From contig NZ_SBKN01000002.1 of NCBI RefSeq assembly GCF_004122105.1, positions 62,001 through 126,000 on the forward strand: 64,000 nt of DNA, written 5' to 3'. Position numbers and translations under genes: made by a program. The stretch comes from Flavobacterium stagni (GTDB taxonomy: Bacteria; Bacteroidota; Bacteroidia; Flavobacteriales; Flavobacteriaceae). The notes beneath the pieces were generated by a model, which made no database searches, was not told the origin of the DNA, and was given only the letters and a program-made list of their open reading frames with translations. The first letter of the stretch is position 1. Every line of letters begins with the position of its first letter. Of this stretch, positions 16,470 to 24,424 are shown piece after piece.

Positions 16470-16820
16470 TTATCTTCTTCTTTCTTTGATTTTAGCTTTT
16501 TTACCTGTAAGCTCACGGAAGTAGAAGATACGTGCTCTACGAACTTTACCTCTTTGGTTTACTTCAATTTTTTGTAAAGCAGGCATGTTTAAAGGGAAGA
16601 TACGCTCAACACCTACAGCACCTGACATTTTACGGATAGTAAAAGTTTCAGTAACACCAGCACCTTTGCGTTGGATTACTACACCTTTAAAGAACTGTGT
16701 TCTTGTTTTTTCACCCTCTTTAATTTCGTAGTACACAGTGATGGTATCACCTGCTCCGAACTCAGGGAAATCTTTTTTTGCAACGAATTCGTCTTGAACG
16801 AATTTTAATAAATCTGCCAT
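16470..16820 (-). CDS. rplS: Ribosomal protein bL19
   Basis: 116 aa, the usual length of L19, a large-subunit protein at the interface with the 30S subunit. Recognised by FGAGDTITVYYEIKEGEKTR, QFFKGVVIQRKG, ETFTIRKMSGAVGVERIFPLN and the C-terminal VRRARIFYFRELTGKKAKIKE. It lies downstream of trmD on the same strand (159 bases), the same neighbourhood as in many bacteria, but has its own promoter and a long leader that may be regulatory. A strong terminator follows. Confidence 0.98.
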   Translation of the reverse strand: MADLLKFVQDEFVAKKDFPEFGAGDTITVYYEIKEGEKTRTQFFKGVVIQRKGAGVTETFTIRKMSGAVGVERIFPLNMPALQKIEVNQRGKVRRARIFYFRELTGKKAKIKERRR

Positions 16821-16887
16821 TGTAAAAACGTTTTATGGTTTAGTCAGAGCAACATTCACGATTCTCGTCAGAGGTTGGTCCAATGCG
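16821..16887 (-). ncRNA. Candidate L19 autoregulatory leader in the rplS mRNA
   Basis: The predicted rplS transcript has an untranslated leader of about 67 bases. It contains a TTGG/CCAA mini-hairpin and two direct copies of CTCTGAC about 24 bases apart. Ribosomal protein genes often carry such leaders bound by their own product, and L19 leaders are known in other phyla and, I believe, in Flavobacteria. I did not match a specific covariance model, so the call rests on leader length, composition and context. Confidence 0.35.
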
Positions 16888-16891
16888 GGTG

Positions 16892-16899
16892 CAAATGTA
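16892..16899 (-). promoter_or_regulatory. -7 box of rplS
   Basis: TACATTTG on the minus strand, an exact TAnnTTTG match, sits between the trmD end and the rplS leader. Confidence 0.65.
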
Positions 16900-16979
16900 A
16901 TTAATTATTTTAAATTAAAAACGGGGGATTATAATTTTTTTGGGTACTTGTGTATTTTTTTGTTCCAAGTGCTAATTAC

Positions 16980-17657
16980 TTAGCGATCAAGTAAATCGGG
17001 TCGGCGGTTTTTGGTATGTTCGAACGCTTTTTCCTCCCGCCATTCATCAATTTTTGCCGCATGGCCACTTAATAAAACCTCTGGAACTTTCCAGCCGTTG
17101 TAGTCGGCAGGTCTTGTATAAATGGGAGGGGAGAGTAAATTGTCTTGAAAACTGTCGGTCAATGCAGAAGTTTCATCACTCAAAACGCCAGGAATTAAAC
17201 GAATCAAAGCATCCGAGAGAATGATGGCTCCCAATTCGCCCCCCGACAACACATAATCGCCAATGGAAATTTCTTTGGTGATAAAATGGTCGCGTACCCT
17301 TTGATCGACTCCTTTATAATGCCCACAAAGAATGATGATGTTCTCATACAACGACATTGCATTGGCCATGCCTTGGTTTAACGTTTCACCGTCGGGCGTC
17401 ATGTAAATGATTTCGTCGTAGTTGCGCTCACTTTTTAATTGACTAATGCATTTGTCGATGGGTTCGATCATCATCACCATTCCGGCCCCGCCTCCATACG
17501 GATAATCGTCCACACTTTTGTATTTATTGGTGGTATAATCGCGAAGGTTGTGAAAATGTACTTCAACTAAACCTTTGTCAATAGCGCGTTTCATGATAGA
17601 CGCTTCAAACGGACTGCGAAGTAATTCGGGTAAAACGGTAACGATATCAATGCGCAT
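16980..17657 (-). CDS. trmD: tRNA (guanine37-N1)-methyltransferase
   Basis: 225 aa. Methylates G37 next to the anticodon of tRNAs reading CNN codons, using S-adenosylmethionine, which prevents frameshifting. Visible SPOUT-fold parts are [47 protein letters not shown] and the knot loop [20 protein letters not shown], which binds SAM. The C-terminal helices end [20 protein letters not shown]. Located upstream of rplS on the same strand, as is common. Confidence 0.97.
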   Translation of the reverse strand: MRIDIVTVLPELLRSPFEASIMKRAIDKGLVEVHFHNLRDYTTNKYKSVDDYPYGGGAGMVMMIEPIDKCISQLKSERNYDEIIYMTPDGETLNQGMANAMSLYENIIILCGHYKGVDQRVRDHFITKEISIGDYVLSGGELGAIILSDALIRLIPGVLSDETSALTDSFQDNLLSPPIYTRPADYNGWKVPEVLLSGHAAKIDEWREEKAFEHTKNRRPDLLDR

Positions 17658-17712
17658 AACTCAATTTTGGGACAAAGGTACACAACCTGAACGTGACGAA
17701 GCAATGTTTTTT

Positions 17713-18162
17713 TTACACGCCAAATTGTTCCAAATGGTGATTCAAATGTTTCCACATCAACATATCCCATTCGTCGATAGTAAGTGGGCCCCAAAAAGGG
17801 TGATTGTGGAGTTGGATGCAGGTCGGACCCTCATTTGCAAATCGTTGAATTCTCGAAATCAATGCCGCTTGGGCTTCTTGGAAATCGGTGTGGTCTGTGA
17901 TGACAAATTCTTTGGCTGTCGGACTGTTTTTGGATAATTCCCCTTTCACGATGACTTTGTTTTTTAAAAGTCGTCCCAACAGTTTGAATATGAAATTCAC
18001 CTTTAAAGGGATCGTATTAAAGGCCACATCAATGGCTTTGGAACAATGTACAAACATTTGGTCCACACTCATTTTTCCCCAAAGGGCTTTCGATTCAGGG
18101 GTGAGTTGTTGAATACGCGCAACCATTTGTTGGTTGTCATCTGGATTAAAAATAGAAGGCAT
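17713..18162 (-). CDS. DUF1569 (DinB-superfamily) protein
   Basis: 149 aa four-helix protein of DUF1569, related to DinB/YfiT-like putative metal-dependent transferases. Three histidines at the expected places could bind a metal: one in MSVDQMFVHCSKAID (about residue 38), and two in LHNHPFWGPLTIDEWDMLMWKHLNHHLEQF near the C-terminus, where the last helix carries HLNHH. Family function is unknown, though related bacillithiol-S-transferases exist and a bacillithiol gene (bshC) occurs at 57.1 kb. It lies 55 bases upstream of trmD in the same direction. Confidence 0.82.
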   Translation of the reverse strand: MPSIFNPDDNQQMVARIQQLTPESKALWGKMSVDQMFVHCSKAIDVAFNTIPLKVNFIFKLLGRLLKNKVIVKGELSKNSPTAKEFVITDHTDFQEAQAALISRIQRFANEGPTCIQLHNHPFWGPLTIDEWDMLMWKHLNHHLEQFGV

Positions 18163-18202
18163 GGTGTTTTGGTTTGGTGTTTCAAAGTTAAAAGAATAAG
18201 TT

Positions 18203-18210
18203 TACCTTTG
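18203..18210 (+). promoter_or_regulatory. -7 box of the peptidyl-prolyl isomerase gene
   Basis: TACCTTTG is an exact TAnnTTTG match 26 bases upstream of the ATG at 18236, so the leader would be only about 20 bases. Confidence 0.55.
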
Positions 18211-18235
18211 CCCCGCAATTCAAATAAAAAACACA

Positions 18236-19168
18236 ATGGAAAACGGAATATACGCTAAATTCAACACCTCTCGCGGTGCTATTTTAGTAAAATTAACCCA
18301 CGATTTAACGCCCGGTACGGTGGGGAACTTCGTAGGTTTAGCAGAAGGTCAATTGGAAAATGACGCACGTCCGATGGGCAAGCCGTATTATGATGGATTA
18401 AAATTTCACCGAGTGATTCCTGACTTTATGGTACAAGGAGGTTGTCCACAAGGAATTGGTTCGGGCGGACCGGGATATAAATTTGATGATGAGTTTCATC
18501 CCGATTTAGTGCACAGCGGTCCGGGTGTATTGTCTATGGCGAATGCAGGACCTGGAACCAATGGCTCCCAATTTTTTATCACACACGTTGCAACACCATG
18601 GTTGGACGGTAAACATACCGTTTTCGGGCATGTGGTAGAAGGACAGGATGTGGTTGATGCGATTCAACAAAACGATTTGATTGAGAGTATCGAAATCATT
18701 CGCGAAGGCGAGGAAGCCCAAAAATGGAATGCGATTGAAGCCTTTCGTGTGTTTGAAGGTTCGCGTGTGAAGCGTTTGGAAGAAGCCAAACAAAAAGCGG
18801 AAGCGGCTATTGAAAAATTAGCGGCTGGTTTCCAAAAAACAGAAAGCGGTTTACGTTACCAAATTATCCAAAAAGGAAATGGCAAACAAGCTGAAAAAGG
18901 AAGAACAGTTTCGGTTCATTATACAGGAGCTTTGGATAATGGTAAAGTATTCGATAGTTCGTACGGACGTAAAAAACCCATCGAATTTCCATTAGGAAAA
19001 GGTTATGTAATTGAAGGTTGGGATGAAGGCATTGCTTTATTGCAAGTAGGGGATAAAGCCCGTTTTGTGATTCCACCACATATTGGATACGGTTCAGCTG
19101 GTGCTGGAGGGGTAATTCCACCGGATGCCATCTTGGTTTTTGATGTCGAATTAATGGATGTTAAATAA
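18236..19168 (+). CDS. Dual-family peptidyl-prolyl isomerase: cyclophilin fused to FKBP
   Basis: 310 aa with two different proline isomerase domains. Residues about 5-165 are a cyclophilin: [45 protein letters not shown] charged helical linker (about 165-200, rich in Lys, Glu and Ala) leads to an FKBP domain, about 200-310: [40 protein letters not shown] and PPHIGYG. No signal peptide is seen, so it should be a cytosolic folding helper. Such cyclophilin-then-FKBP proteins (dual-family immunophilins) have been described from Flavobacterium and a few other lineages. Both active sites look intact. A terminator follows directly. Confidence 0.95.
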   Translation: MENGIYAKFNTSRGAILVKLTHDLTPGTVGNFVGLAEGQLENDARPMGKPYYDGLKFHRVIPDFMVQGGCPQGIGSGGPGYKFDDEFHPDLVHSGPGVLSMANAGPGTNGSQFFITHVATPWLDGKHTVFGHVVEGQDVVDAIQQNDLIESIEIIREGEEAQKWNAIEAFRVFEGSRVKRLEEAKQKAEAAIEKLAAGFQKTESGLRYQIIQKGNGKQAEKGRTVSVHYTGALDNGKVFDSSYGRKKPIEFPLGKGYVIEGWDEGIALLQVGDKARFVIPPHIGYGSAGAGGVIPPDAILVFDVELMDVK

Positions 19169-19172
19169 TTTG

Positions 19173-19199
19173 AAAAGCGGTCTTCGGACTGCTTTTTTT
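19173..19199 (+). terminator. Terminator of the isomerase gene
   Basis: AAAGCGGTC/GACTGCTTT with a TTCG tetraloop, followed by T residues, five bases after the stop. Confidence 0.85.
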
Positions 19200-19229
19200 G
19201 TGTAGTTTTACTTACCAAAACTAATAAAT

Positions 19230-19526
19230 ATGAAAACAAAAGTACTTGCTTTGGCTGTAGTTGCAGGTTTTGTCTTTGCCTGCGGTTCGAGCAAATCAGC
19301 GCCAGAAGCAGCAAAGCCCGCTCCTAAAAAAGAATTAACGCCAGAATTGGCTGAAGGCAAAAGTTTATACGAAGGCAGTTGTGCCCGTTGCCACCAATTG
19401 TACAAACCGACGGATTACAATGCTGAAGCATGGAAACCGATTGTGACTCGAATGCAAAAGAAAGCCCGTTTAAGTGATGAACAAGGGATGAAAATATACA
19501 ATTACCTGACCTCAGGAGCTGAATAA
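19230..19526 (+). CDS. Small c-type cytochrome lipoprotein
   Basis: 98 aa. Lipoprotein signal with lipobox FVFAC (Cys at 18), a Lys/Pro/Ala-rich linker, then a single haem-attachment motif CARCH (about 51-55) and a distal methionine candidate in TRMQKKARLSDEQGMKIYNYL. It is therefore a monohaem cytochrome c tethered to the envelope, probably in the periplasm as an electron carrier; the redox partner is not evident. It follows the isomerase gene after a terminator and has no close functional neighbour. Confidence 0.88.
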   Translation: MKTKVLALAVVAGFVFACGSSKSAPEAAKPAPKKELTPELAEGKSLYEGSCARCHQLYKPTDYNAEAWKPIVTRMQKKARLSDEQGMKIYNYLTSGAE

Positions 19527-19539
19527 TAAGTAGCATAAA

Positions 19540-19574
19540 AAAAAATCCGAAAGCCATTACTTTCGGATTTTTTG
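19540..19574. terminator. Bidirectional terminator
   Basis: TCCGAAAG/CTTTCGGA stem with a 6-base loop and A- and T-tracts on both sides, shared by the cytochrome gene and the convergent DUF3276 gene. Confidence 0.85.
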
Positions 19575-19577
19575 TTT

Positions 19578-19946
19578 TTAAATATCGTCGAAGTCTATAT
19601 CGGTAAAACTTCTTTCGTTGTTTCCTGACTCTTCTGCAGGATATTCTTTCTTAAAGTCTTTTTGGTGACGTTCAGAGATTACTTCTTCTCCTTTGGATGA
19701 CAAAACGAAATGGGTCATTTCTTCTAAAATTTCATGGAAGGCAGCAAAATCCTCTTTGTACAAATAGATTTTGTGTTTTTTGAAATGAAACGATCCATCT
19801 TCTTCGGTAAATTTTTTACTTTCTGTAATCGTGATATAGTAGTCGTCTGCTTTTGTCGAACGAACATCAAAAAAATAAGTTCTTCTACCGGCTCTTAAAA
19901 CTTTGGAAAAGATTTCGTCTTTTTCCAACATATCATTTTCTCTCAT
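19578..19946 (-). CDS. DUF3276 PUR-domain nucleic-acid-binding protein
   Basis: 122 aa. Matches DUF3276, bacterial PUR-alpha-like proteins widespread in Bacteroidota: EIFSKVLRAGRRTYFFDVR, DYYITITESKKF, KHKIYLYKEDFAAFHEIL (the beta-beta-beta-beta-alpha PUR repeat). An acidic tail ends FTDIDFDDI. PUR folds bind single-stranded DNA or RNA; the cellular target in bacteria is not established. The ATG at 19946 is followed by another at residue 6, either of which is possible. Probably monocistronic. Confidence 0.88.
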   Translation of the reverse strand: MRENDMLEKDEIFSKVLRAGRRTYFFDVRSTKADDYYITITESKKFTEEDGSFHFKKHKIYLYKEDFAAFHEILEEMTHFVLSSKGEEVISERHQKDFKKEYPAEESGNNERSFTDIDFDDI

Positions 19947-20013
19947 AATTCATTCAGTCAATTACTAATTTTCTATCTACGAAAATGAAAAAAAAATGAA
20001 TATAATGCAAGTA

Positions 20014-21777
20014 TTATTGTACTTCTTTTTCAGAAAGTTGTTTCTCATAAAGTTCCTTATAATAGCCGTCTTGGTTTACTAATTGATTATGAGAACCTTG
20101 TTGAATAATCCTTCCTTCTTCCAAAATAATAATTTGATCCGCATTTTTGGCTGATGATACCCGATGGCTTACAATGATGGTGGTTTTGTCCGCCGAAATT
20201 CGATTCAAATGGCCTAAAATCTTCTCTTCGGTTTCTGTGTCGACAGCCGATAGACAGTCATCCAATAATAGTATTTTAGGGTCTTTAATAATGGCGCGAG
20301 CAATGGAAACCCGCTGCTTTTGGCCACCCGATAACGTAATTCCTCGTTCGCCCAAAATAGTTTCATATTGCTGATTGAATTGGATGATGTTATCGTGAAC
20401 AACTGCTAGTTTTGCTGCACTTTCCACTTCTTCTTGGGAAGCGTTTTCTTTTCCAAATTTGATGTTGTTACTAATCGTGTCCGAGAATAAAAAGGCATCT
20501 TGCGGAACAATCCCAATGGCGTCGCGTAAACTAACTAAGTTTACTTGATCAATCGGCTGTGCATCGATTAAAATCGCTCCTTGTTCGATGTCGTGTAAAC
20601 GGGTTAGTAGTGTTAAAATGCTCGATTTTCCAGCGCCTGTTTTTCCGAGAATGGCTAATGTTTGTCCTTTTTCAACGGTAAAAGAAACGTTTTTCAAAGC
20701 TTCAATTTGGGTGTCCTCATACGTGTAGCTCACATTCTTGAATTCAATCCGTCCTTGAATAGGCGTGATTTCAGTTGCCTTGTTTTGAATCTCAGGCTGG
20801 GTTTTTAAAAACTCATTGATGCGTTTTTGAGATGCTGCTGCTTCTTGAACTAACGAGGAAACCCAACCAATAGAAGCCACTGGCCAAGTGAGCATATTGA
20901 CATACAAAATAAATTCTGCAATGACACCGATACTCTGTATATGCGGGTCGCCATTGATGTACATCATTCCTCCAAAATAAATAACCGCCAAGTTACTAAT
21001 CCCAATCAGGGTGATCATCAACGGACCAAATAAGGATTGTACTCCCGCCAATTGCAAACTCTTGGCTTTGCTTTCCTCAGCGAGAGCCGCCATTTCTTCT
21101 TGGTTTTTATTTTCTAAAGCATAGGCTTTAATAACCCGTACGCCGGAAAACACTTCCTGACTGTAACTGGAAACTTTGGATAAAAATTGTTGGAATAAGG
21201 TACTTCGCTTGTTGATTTCCACACTCAATTTAAAAATAACATAGGAAAGCAAAGGCAAAGGAAGTAGCGTATACAGCGTCAATCGTGGTGAAACATTATA
21301 CATATAAATAATAACCACGCCAAATCGTATCAAGGTGTTGATGGTGTACATTACGGCTGGGCCAACGTACATGCGCACTTTAGCCACATCTTCGGTGATG
21401 CGATTCATTAAGTCGCCCGTACGGTTGCGTTTGTAAAAGCCTTGATCCAATTGTTCGTAATGACGAAAGACTTCGTTTTTTAAATCAAATTCGACATGCC
21501 GCGACATTACGATTAAGGTTTGGCGCATTAAAAAGGTGAGAAACCCTGCAATCAATGAAGTTCCAATGGCTAAGGAGATGTTTTTAATAAGCAATTTCAA
21601 GACCTCCGACTTTTGTAAACCATTTTGTGGATAATTTTCAATGATTTTAAAAGAAGCGCTAATCAATTTTGGAGTGTAAGAAAAGAAGATTTGGGCAATG
21701 ATAGTAATGAAAATACCCGCTAAAAAGTGGTATTTGTATTTTATAAAATATTTATTTAAATATTGAAGTTCTTTCAT
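20014..21777 (-). CDS. ABC exporter, MsbA-like half transporter
   Basis: 587 aa, a permease fused to an ATPase that works as a homodimer or heterodimer in the inner membrane. The transmembrane domain (about 1-320) has six helices and the coupling-region sequence RTGDLMNRITEDVAKVRMY. The ATPase domain (about 340-580) has Walker A LGKTGAGKSS, signature LSGGQKQRVSIARA, Walker B ILLLDDCLSAVD and the H-loop VSHR. Walker B reads DD where DE is usual, a substitution seen in degenerate sites of heterodimeric exporters. Substrate could be lipid or drug. No second half-transporter gene is adjacent. Confidence 0.9.
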   Translation of the reverse strand: MKELQYLNKYFIKYKYHFLAGIFITIIAQIFFSYTPKLISASFKIIENYPQNGLQKSEVLKLLIKNISLAIGTSLIAGFLTFLMRQTLIVMSRHVEFDLKNEVFRHYEQLDQGFYKRNRTGDLMNRITEDVAKVRMYVGPAVMYTINTLIRFGVVIIYMYNVSPRLTLYTLLPLPLLSYVIFKLSVEINKRSTLFQQFLSKVSSYSQEVFSGVRVIKAYALENKNQEEMAALAEESKAKSLQLAGVQSLFGPLMITLIGISNLAVIYFGGMMYINGDPHIQSIGVIAEFILYVNMLTWPVASIGWVSSLVQEAAASQKRINEFLKTQPEIQNKATEITPIQGRIEFKNVSYTYEDTQIEALKNVSFTVEKGQTLAILGKTGAGKSSILTLLTRLHDIEQGAILIDAQPIDQVNLVSLRDAIGIVPQDAFLFSDTISNNIKFGKENASQEEVESAAKLAVVHDNIIQFNQQYETILGERGITLSGGQKQRVSIARAIIKDPKILLLDDCLSAVDTETEEKILGHLNRISADKTTIIVSHRVSSAKNADQIIILEEGRIIQQGSHNQLVNQDGYYKELYEKQLSEKEVQ

Positions 21778-21922
21778 GAGTTATAGACGACTCGTTGTTA
21801 TTTTTTAGAAATTATGTTAAAAAACGTGTTATAATGTAATTTAAAAATATTCAGCGATTCCTGTTTTTATTAACAATATGCTAATTAAACCATAATTCGA
21901 TGAAATATCTTGAATAAAACGT

Positions 21923-21952
21923 TAAATTTGTCTCGACTTATTGATAAAGTCG
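21923..21952 (+). promoter_or_regulatory. Promoter and leader hairpin of leucine dehydrogenase gene
   Basis: TAAATTTG at 21923-21930 is an exact TAnnTTTG match. Immediately downstream, CGACTT (21934-21939) and AAGTCG (21947-21952) form a 6-bp hairpin that would stand at the very 5' end of the mRNA, 18 bases before the ATG. Confidence 0.55.
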
Positions 21953-21970
21953 CAACACAAAATTAATTTT

Positions 21971-23074
21971 ATGACTGCAGAAATCACTACAGCACAGGAG
22001 CTTCAGAAAATGGACCCTGTATTTGGCCAACTTTCGTTTGACAACCACGAACAAATCGTTTTTTGTCACGACAAAGATACAGGTTTAAAAGCAATAATCG
22101 GAATTCACAATACCGTTTTGGGTCCGGCTTTGGGCGGTACGCGTATGTGGAAATACAATAATGAGTGGGAAGCCTTGAATGACGTTTTGCGTTTGTCGCG
22201 TGGAATGACATACAAGTCAGCCATTTCTGGATTGAATTTGGGTGGGGGTAAAGCCGTAATAATCGGAGATGCTAAAACCGACAAGAATCCGGAGTTGATG
22301 CGCAAGTTTGGTGAATTCGTAAATTCCCTTTCAGGAAAATACATCACTGCAGAAGACGTAGGAATGGTTACCGCTGACATGGACACCGTGCGCGATGTGA
22401 CGCCTTACGTAACAGGTATTTCAGAAGCCCGTGGAGGATCAGGTAATCCTTCTCCTGTAACCGCGTATGGGGTGTACATGGGGATGAAAGCCGCTGCCAA
22501 ATACCAATTTGGTTCGGACAATTTAGCCGGAAAAAAAGTATTGGTTCAAGGTATCGGTCACGTGGGTGAAACCTTAGTAAGTCACTTGTGTAACGAAGGT
22601 GCTTTGGTTCAAATCGTGGATTTGAGTGAGCAACGTTTGGAAGAAGTAAGTAAAAAATACGGCGCTTCTATCTTTACAGGTGAGGATTTATACAGCGCTG
22701 ATGTAGATATCTATGCACCATGTGCTTTGGGAGCAACCATCAATGATGATACCGTTTACCGAATTAAAGCGAAAGTAATCGCAGGTGCGGCCAACAACCA
22801 ATTGGCTAACGAAAATGTACACGGACCTATCTTGCAAGAGCGTGGAATCGTGTATGCGCCTGACTTCTTAATCAATGCAGGTGGCATCATCAATGTATAT
22901 GGTGAAATTGCCAACTACGGCAAAGAAGAAGCGATGCGTCGTACCGAAAATATCTACAATACAACCTTAGAAATTTTCGACTATGCAGTGAAAAACAACT
23001 TGACCACGCAAAAAGCAGCGATGGCCATTGCAGAAAACCGTATCGAACAACGAAGAAAAGAAAACGCGAAATAA
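21971..23074 (+). CDS. Leucine/valine dehydrogenase (Glu/Leu/Phe/Val dehydrogenase family)
   Basis: 367 aa from the ATG at 21971 (MTAEITTAQELQKMDPVFG); an open frame upstream overlaps the promoter. Oxidative deamination of branched-chain amino acids to 2-oxoacids with NAD. Catalytic Lys is in the GGGKAVI segment (about 90), LGPALGGTRMW forms the substrate pocket, the Rossmann motif GQGIGHVG is near 190, and GAANNQLA near 270. The length and the family layout fit leucine dehydrogenase (about 364 aa) better than glutamate dehydrogenase (about 450). It would feed the 2-oxoacids into branched-chain ketoacid dehydrogenase. Confidence 0.92.
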   Translation: MTAEITTAQELQKMDPVFGQLSFDNHEQIVFCHDKDTGLKAIIGIHNTVLGPALGGTRMWKYNNEWEALNDVLRLSRGMTYKSAISGLNLGGGKAVIIGDAKTDKNPELMRKFGEFVNSLSGKYITAEDVGMVTADMDTVRDVTPYVTGISEARGGSGNPSPVTAYGVYMGMKAAAKYQFGSDNLAGKKVLVQGIGHVGETLVSHLCNEGALVQIVDLSEQRLEEVSKKYGASIFTGEDLYSADVDIYAPCALGATINDDTVYRIKAKVIAGAANNQLANENVHGPILQERGIVYAPDFLINAGGIINVYGEIANYGKEEAMRRTENIYNTTLEIFDYAVKNNLTTQKAAMAIAENRIEQRRKENAK

Positions 23075-23097
23075 ACGCGTTTCCCAAAAAATAATTT

Positions 23098-23105
23098 TAT
23101 TTTTG
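23098..23105 (+). promoter_or_regulatory. -7 box of nusB, abutting the upstream terminator
   Basis: TATTTTTG, an exact TAnnTTTG match, ends where the stem of the terminator at 23106 begins. A transcript from it would start inside that stem and so could not form it. Confidence 0.5.
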
Positions 23106-23141
23106 CAAAGCGAAAGAGCACTTCTTTCGCTTTGTTATTTT
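23106..23141 (+). terminator. Terminator of leucine dehydrogenase gene
   Basis: CAAAGCGAAAG and CTTTCGCTTTG form a perfect 11-bp stem with a 7-base loop, followed by TTATTTTT. Confidence 0.85.
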
Positions 23142-23162
23142 TAACCCAAAAGTTCTTATTCC

Positions 23163-24098
23163 GTGTTAAACAGAAGACATATCCGAATTAAAGTGATGCA
23201 AACCATTTACGCTATGCATCAAAGTGGAAGCGATGACCTCACCAAACAAGAGAAATTTCTCAAAGCCAGTTTGGACAACATCCTCGACCTTTATCTCATC
23301 CTCTTGTCTTCGTTGGTCGAACTCCGTAAAAAGGAGGCAACCTACATCGAATTGGCCAAGAACAAACACTTAGCCACCCCAGAAGAACGCAATCCCAATA
23401 CTCGTTTTATCAATAATACCGTGTTGCTCGCTTTGGAAAATAATCCGTCCTTGCAACAAGCTTTGGAATACAACCACATCAACAACTGGCAGAATAACGA
23501 TGATACTATTATCTATATGTTGCAAGATGTGAAGAACAGTGCGTTGTATCAAAAGTACATGGCCAAGCCCACGGTGACTTTTGAAGAAGAACGTTTCTTT
23601 GTAATGGATTTATTCACTGAAATCATTGCGCCCAATGAAAAGTTGTATGCCTATTTAGAAGACTTTAAACTGACGTGGGTGGATGATATTCCTGTGGTGA
23701 ACACTTTGATTCAAAAGCAATTGCGTCATTTCACAAGCGAAGAGTTTCGCGTACCGAAAATCTTTAAAGATGCGGAAGATGCCGACTTTGCTGTCGATCT
23801 ATTGCGCAAGACCTTATTAAACGAAAAAGAATTCGGGAAAGAATTTGAAAACAAAACCCCCAATTGGGACTTGGAACGGATCGCTGAATTGGATACCATT
23901 ATTTTAAAAATGGCCATTTGCGAATTCATAAAGTTCCCGTCCATTCCAGCCAAAGTAACCATCAACGAGTACTTGGAATTGGCCAAAGAATATTCAACCC
24001 CGAAGAGTAGTCTCTTCATCAACGGAATCTTGGACAACTTGGTCAAAGAATTCCAAGCTAATGGAAAAATGAAAAAAGCCGGTCGCGGTTTATTATAA
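23163..24098 (+). CDS. nusB: Transcription antitermination factor NusB, long form
   Basis: 311 aa, over twice the 139 of E. coli NusB, as usual in Bacteroidota. NusB binds boxA RNA with S10 and promotes antitermination of rRNA operons. The N-terminal MLNRRHIRIKVMQTIYAM matches the first helix of NusB, then comes an inserted helical region (about 20-190), and the canonical core returns at about 215-300: NWDLERIAELDTIILKMAICE, FPSIPAKVTINEYLELAKEY and KSSLFINGILDNL. The start is GTG at 23163; no ATG exists before the first NusB helix. yajC follows 18 bases downstream, so they share an mRNA. Confidence 0.93.
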   Translation: MLNRRHIRIKVMQTIYAMHQSGSDDLTKQEKFLKASLDNILDLYLILLSSLVELRKKEATYIELAKNKHLATPEERNPNTRFINNTVLLALENNPSLQQALEYNHINNWQNNDDTIIYMLQDVKNSALYQKYMAKPTVTFEEERFFVMDLFTEIIAPNEKLYAYLEDFKLTWVDDIPVVNTLIQKQLRHFTSEEFRVPKIFKDAEDADFAVDLLRKTLLNEKEFGKEFENKTPNWDLERIAELDTIILKMAICEFIKFPSIPAKVTINEYLELAKEYSTPKSSLFINGILDNLVKEFQANGKMKKAGRGLL

Positions 24099-24116
24099 CA
24101 AACAAATTATTCAATT

Positions 24117-24392
24117 ATGGGTCAATTAACACAAATGTTGCCGTTTTTATTGATGTTCGTAGTCATCTATTTCTTTATGATTCGTCCACAACAAAACCGC
24201 ATGAAAAAAGAAAAAGAATTTGAAAGCGCCTTGAAAGTCGGGGACCGCATTATTACCAAAAGTGGGATTCACGGTAAAATTGTCGAGCTGGCTGAAACCA
24301 CAGTAATCATCGAAACCATGTCCGGGAAATTAAAAATGGAACGTACCGCCATTTCGATGGAATTGAGTGCTGCCTTGAACAAAAAAGCATAA
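24117..24392 (+). CDS. yajC: Preprotein translocase accessory subunit YajC
   Basis: 91 aa. Single membrane helix (about 8-24, LLMFVVIYFFMIRPQQ) followed by the typical PQQNRMKKEKEFESALKVGD and a small cytosolic domain GDRIITKSGIHGKIVELAE. YajC associates with SecDF at the SecYEG translocon and helps protein export. It lies 18 bases after nusB, a pairing common in Bacteroidota. A terminator follows. Confidence 0.96.
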   Translation: MGQLTQMLPFLLMFVVIYFFMIRPQQNRMKKEKEFESALKVGDRIITKSGIHGKIVELAETTVIIETMSGKLKMERTAISMELSAALNKKA

Positions 24393-24395
24393 TTA

Positions 24396-24424
24396 AAAAT
24401 CCCGATTTCTTCGGGATTTTTTTA
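24396..24424 (+). terminator. Terminator of nusB-yajC
   Basis: ATCCCGA/TCGGGAT stem with a 5-base loop and eight T. It ends at the stop codon of the convergent YdeI-like gene. Confidence 0.85.
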
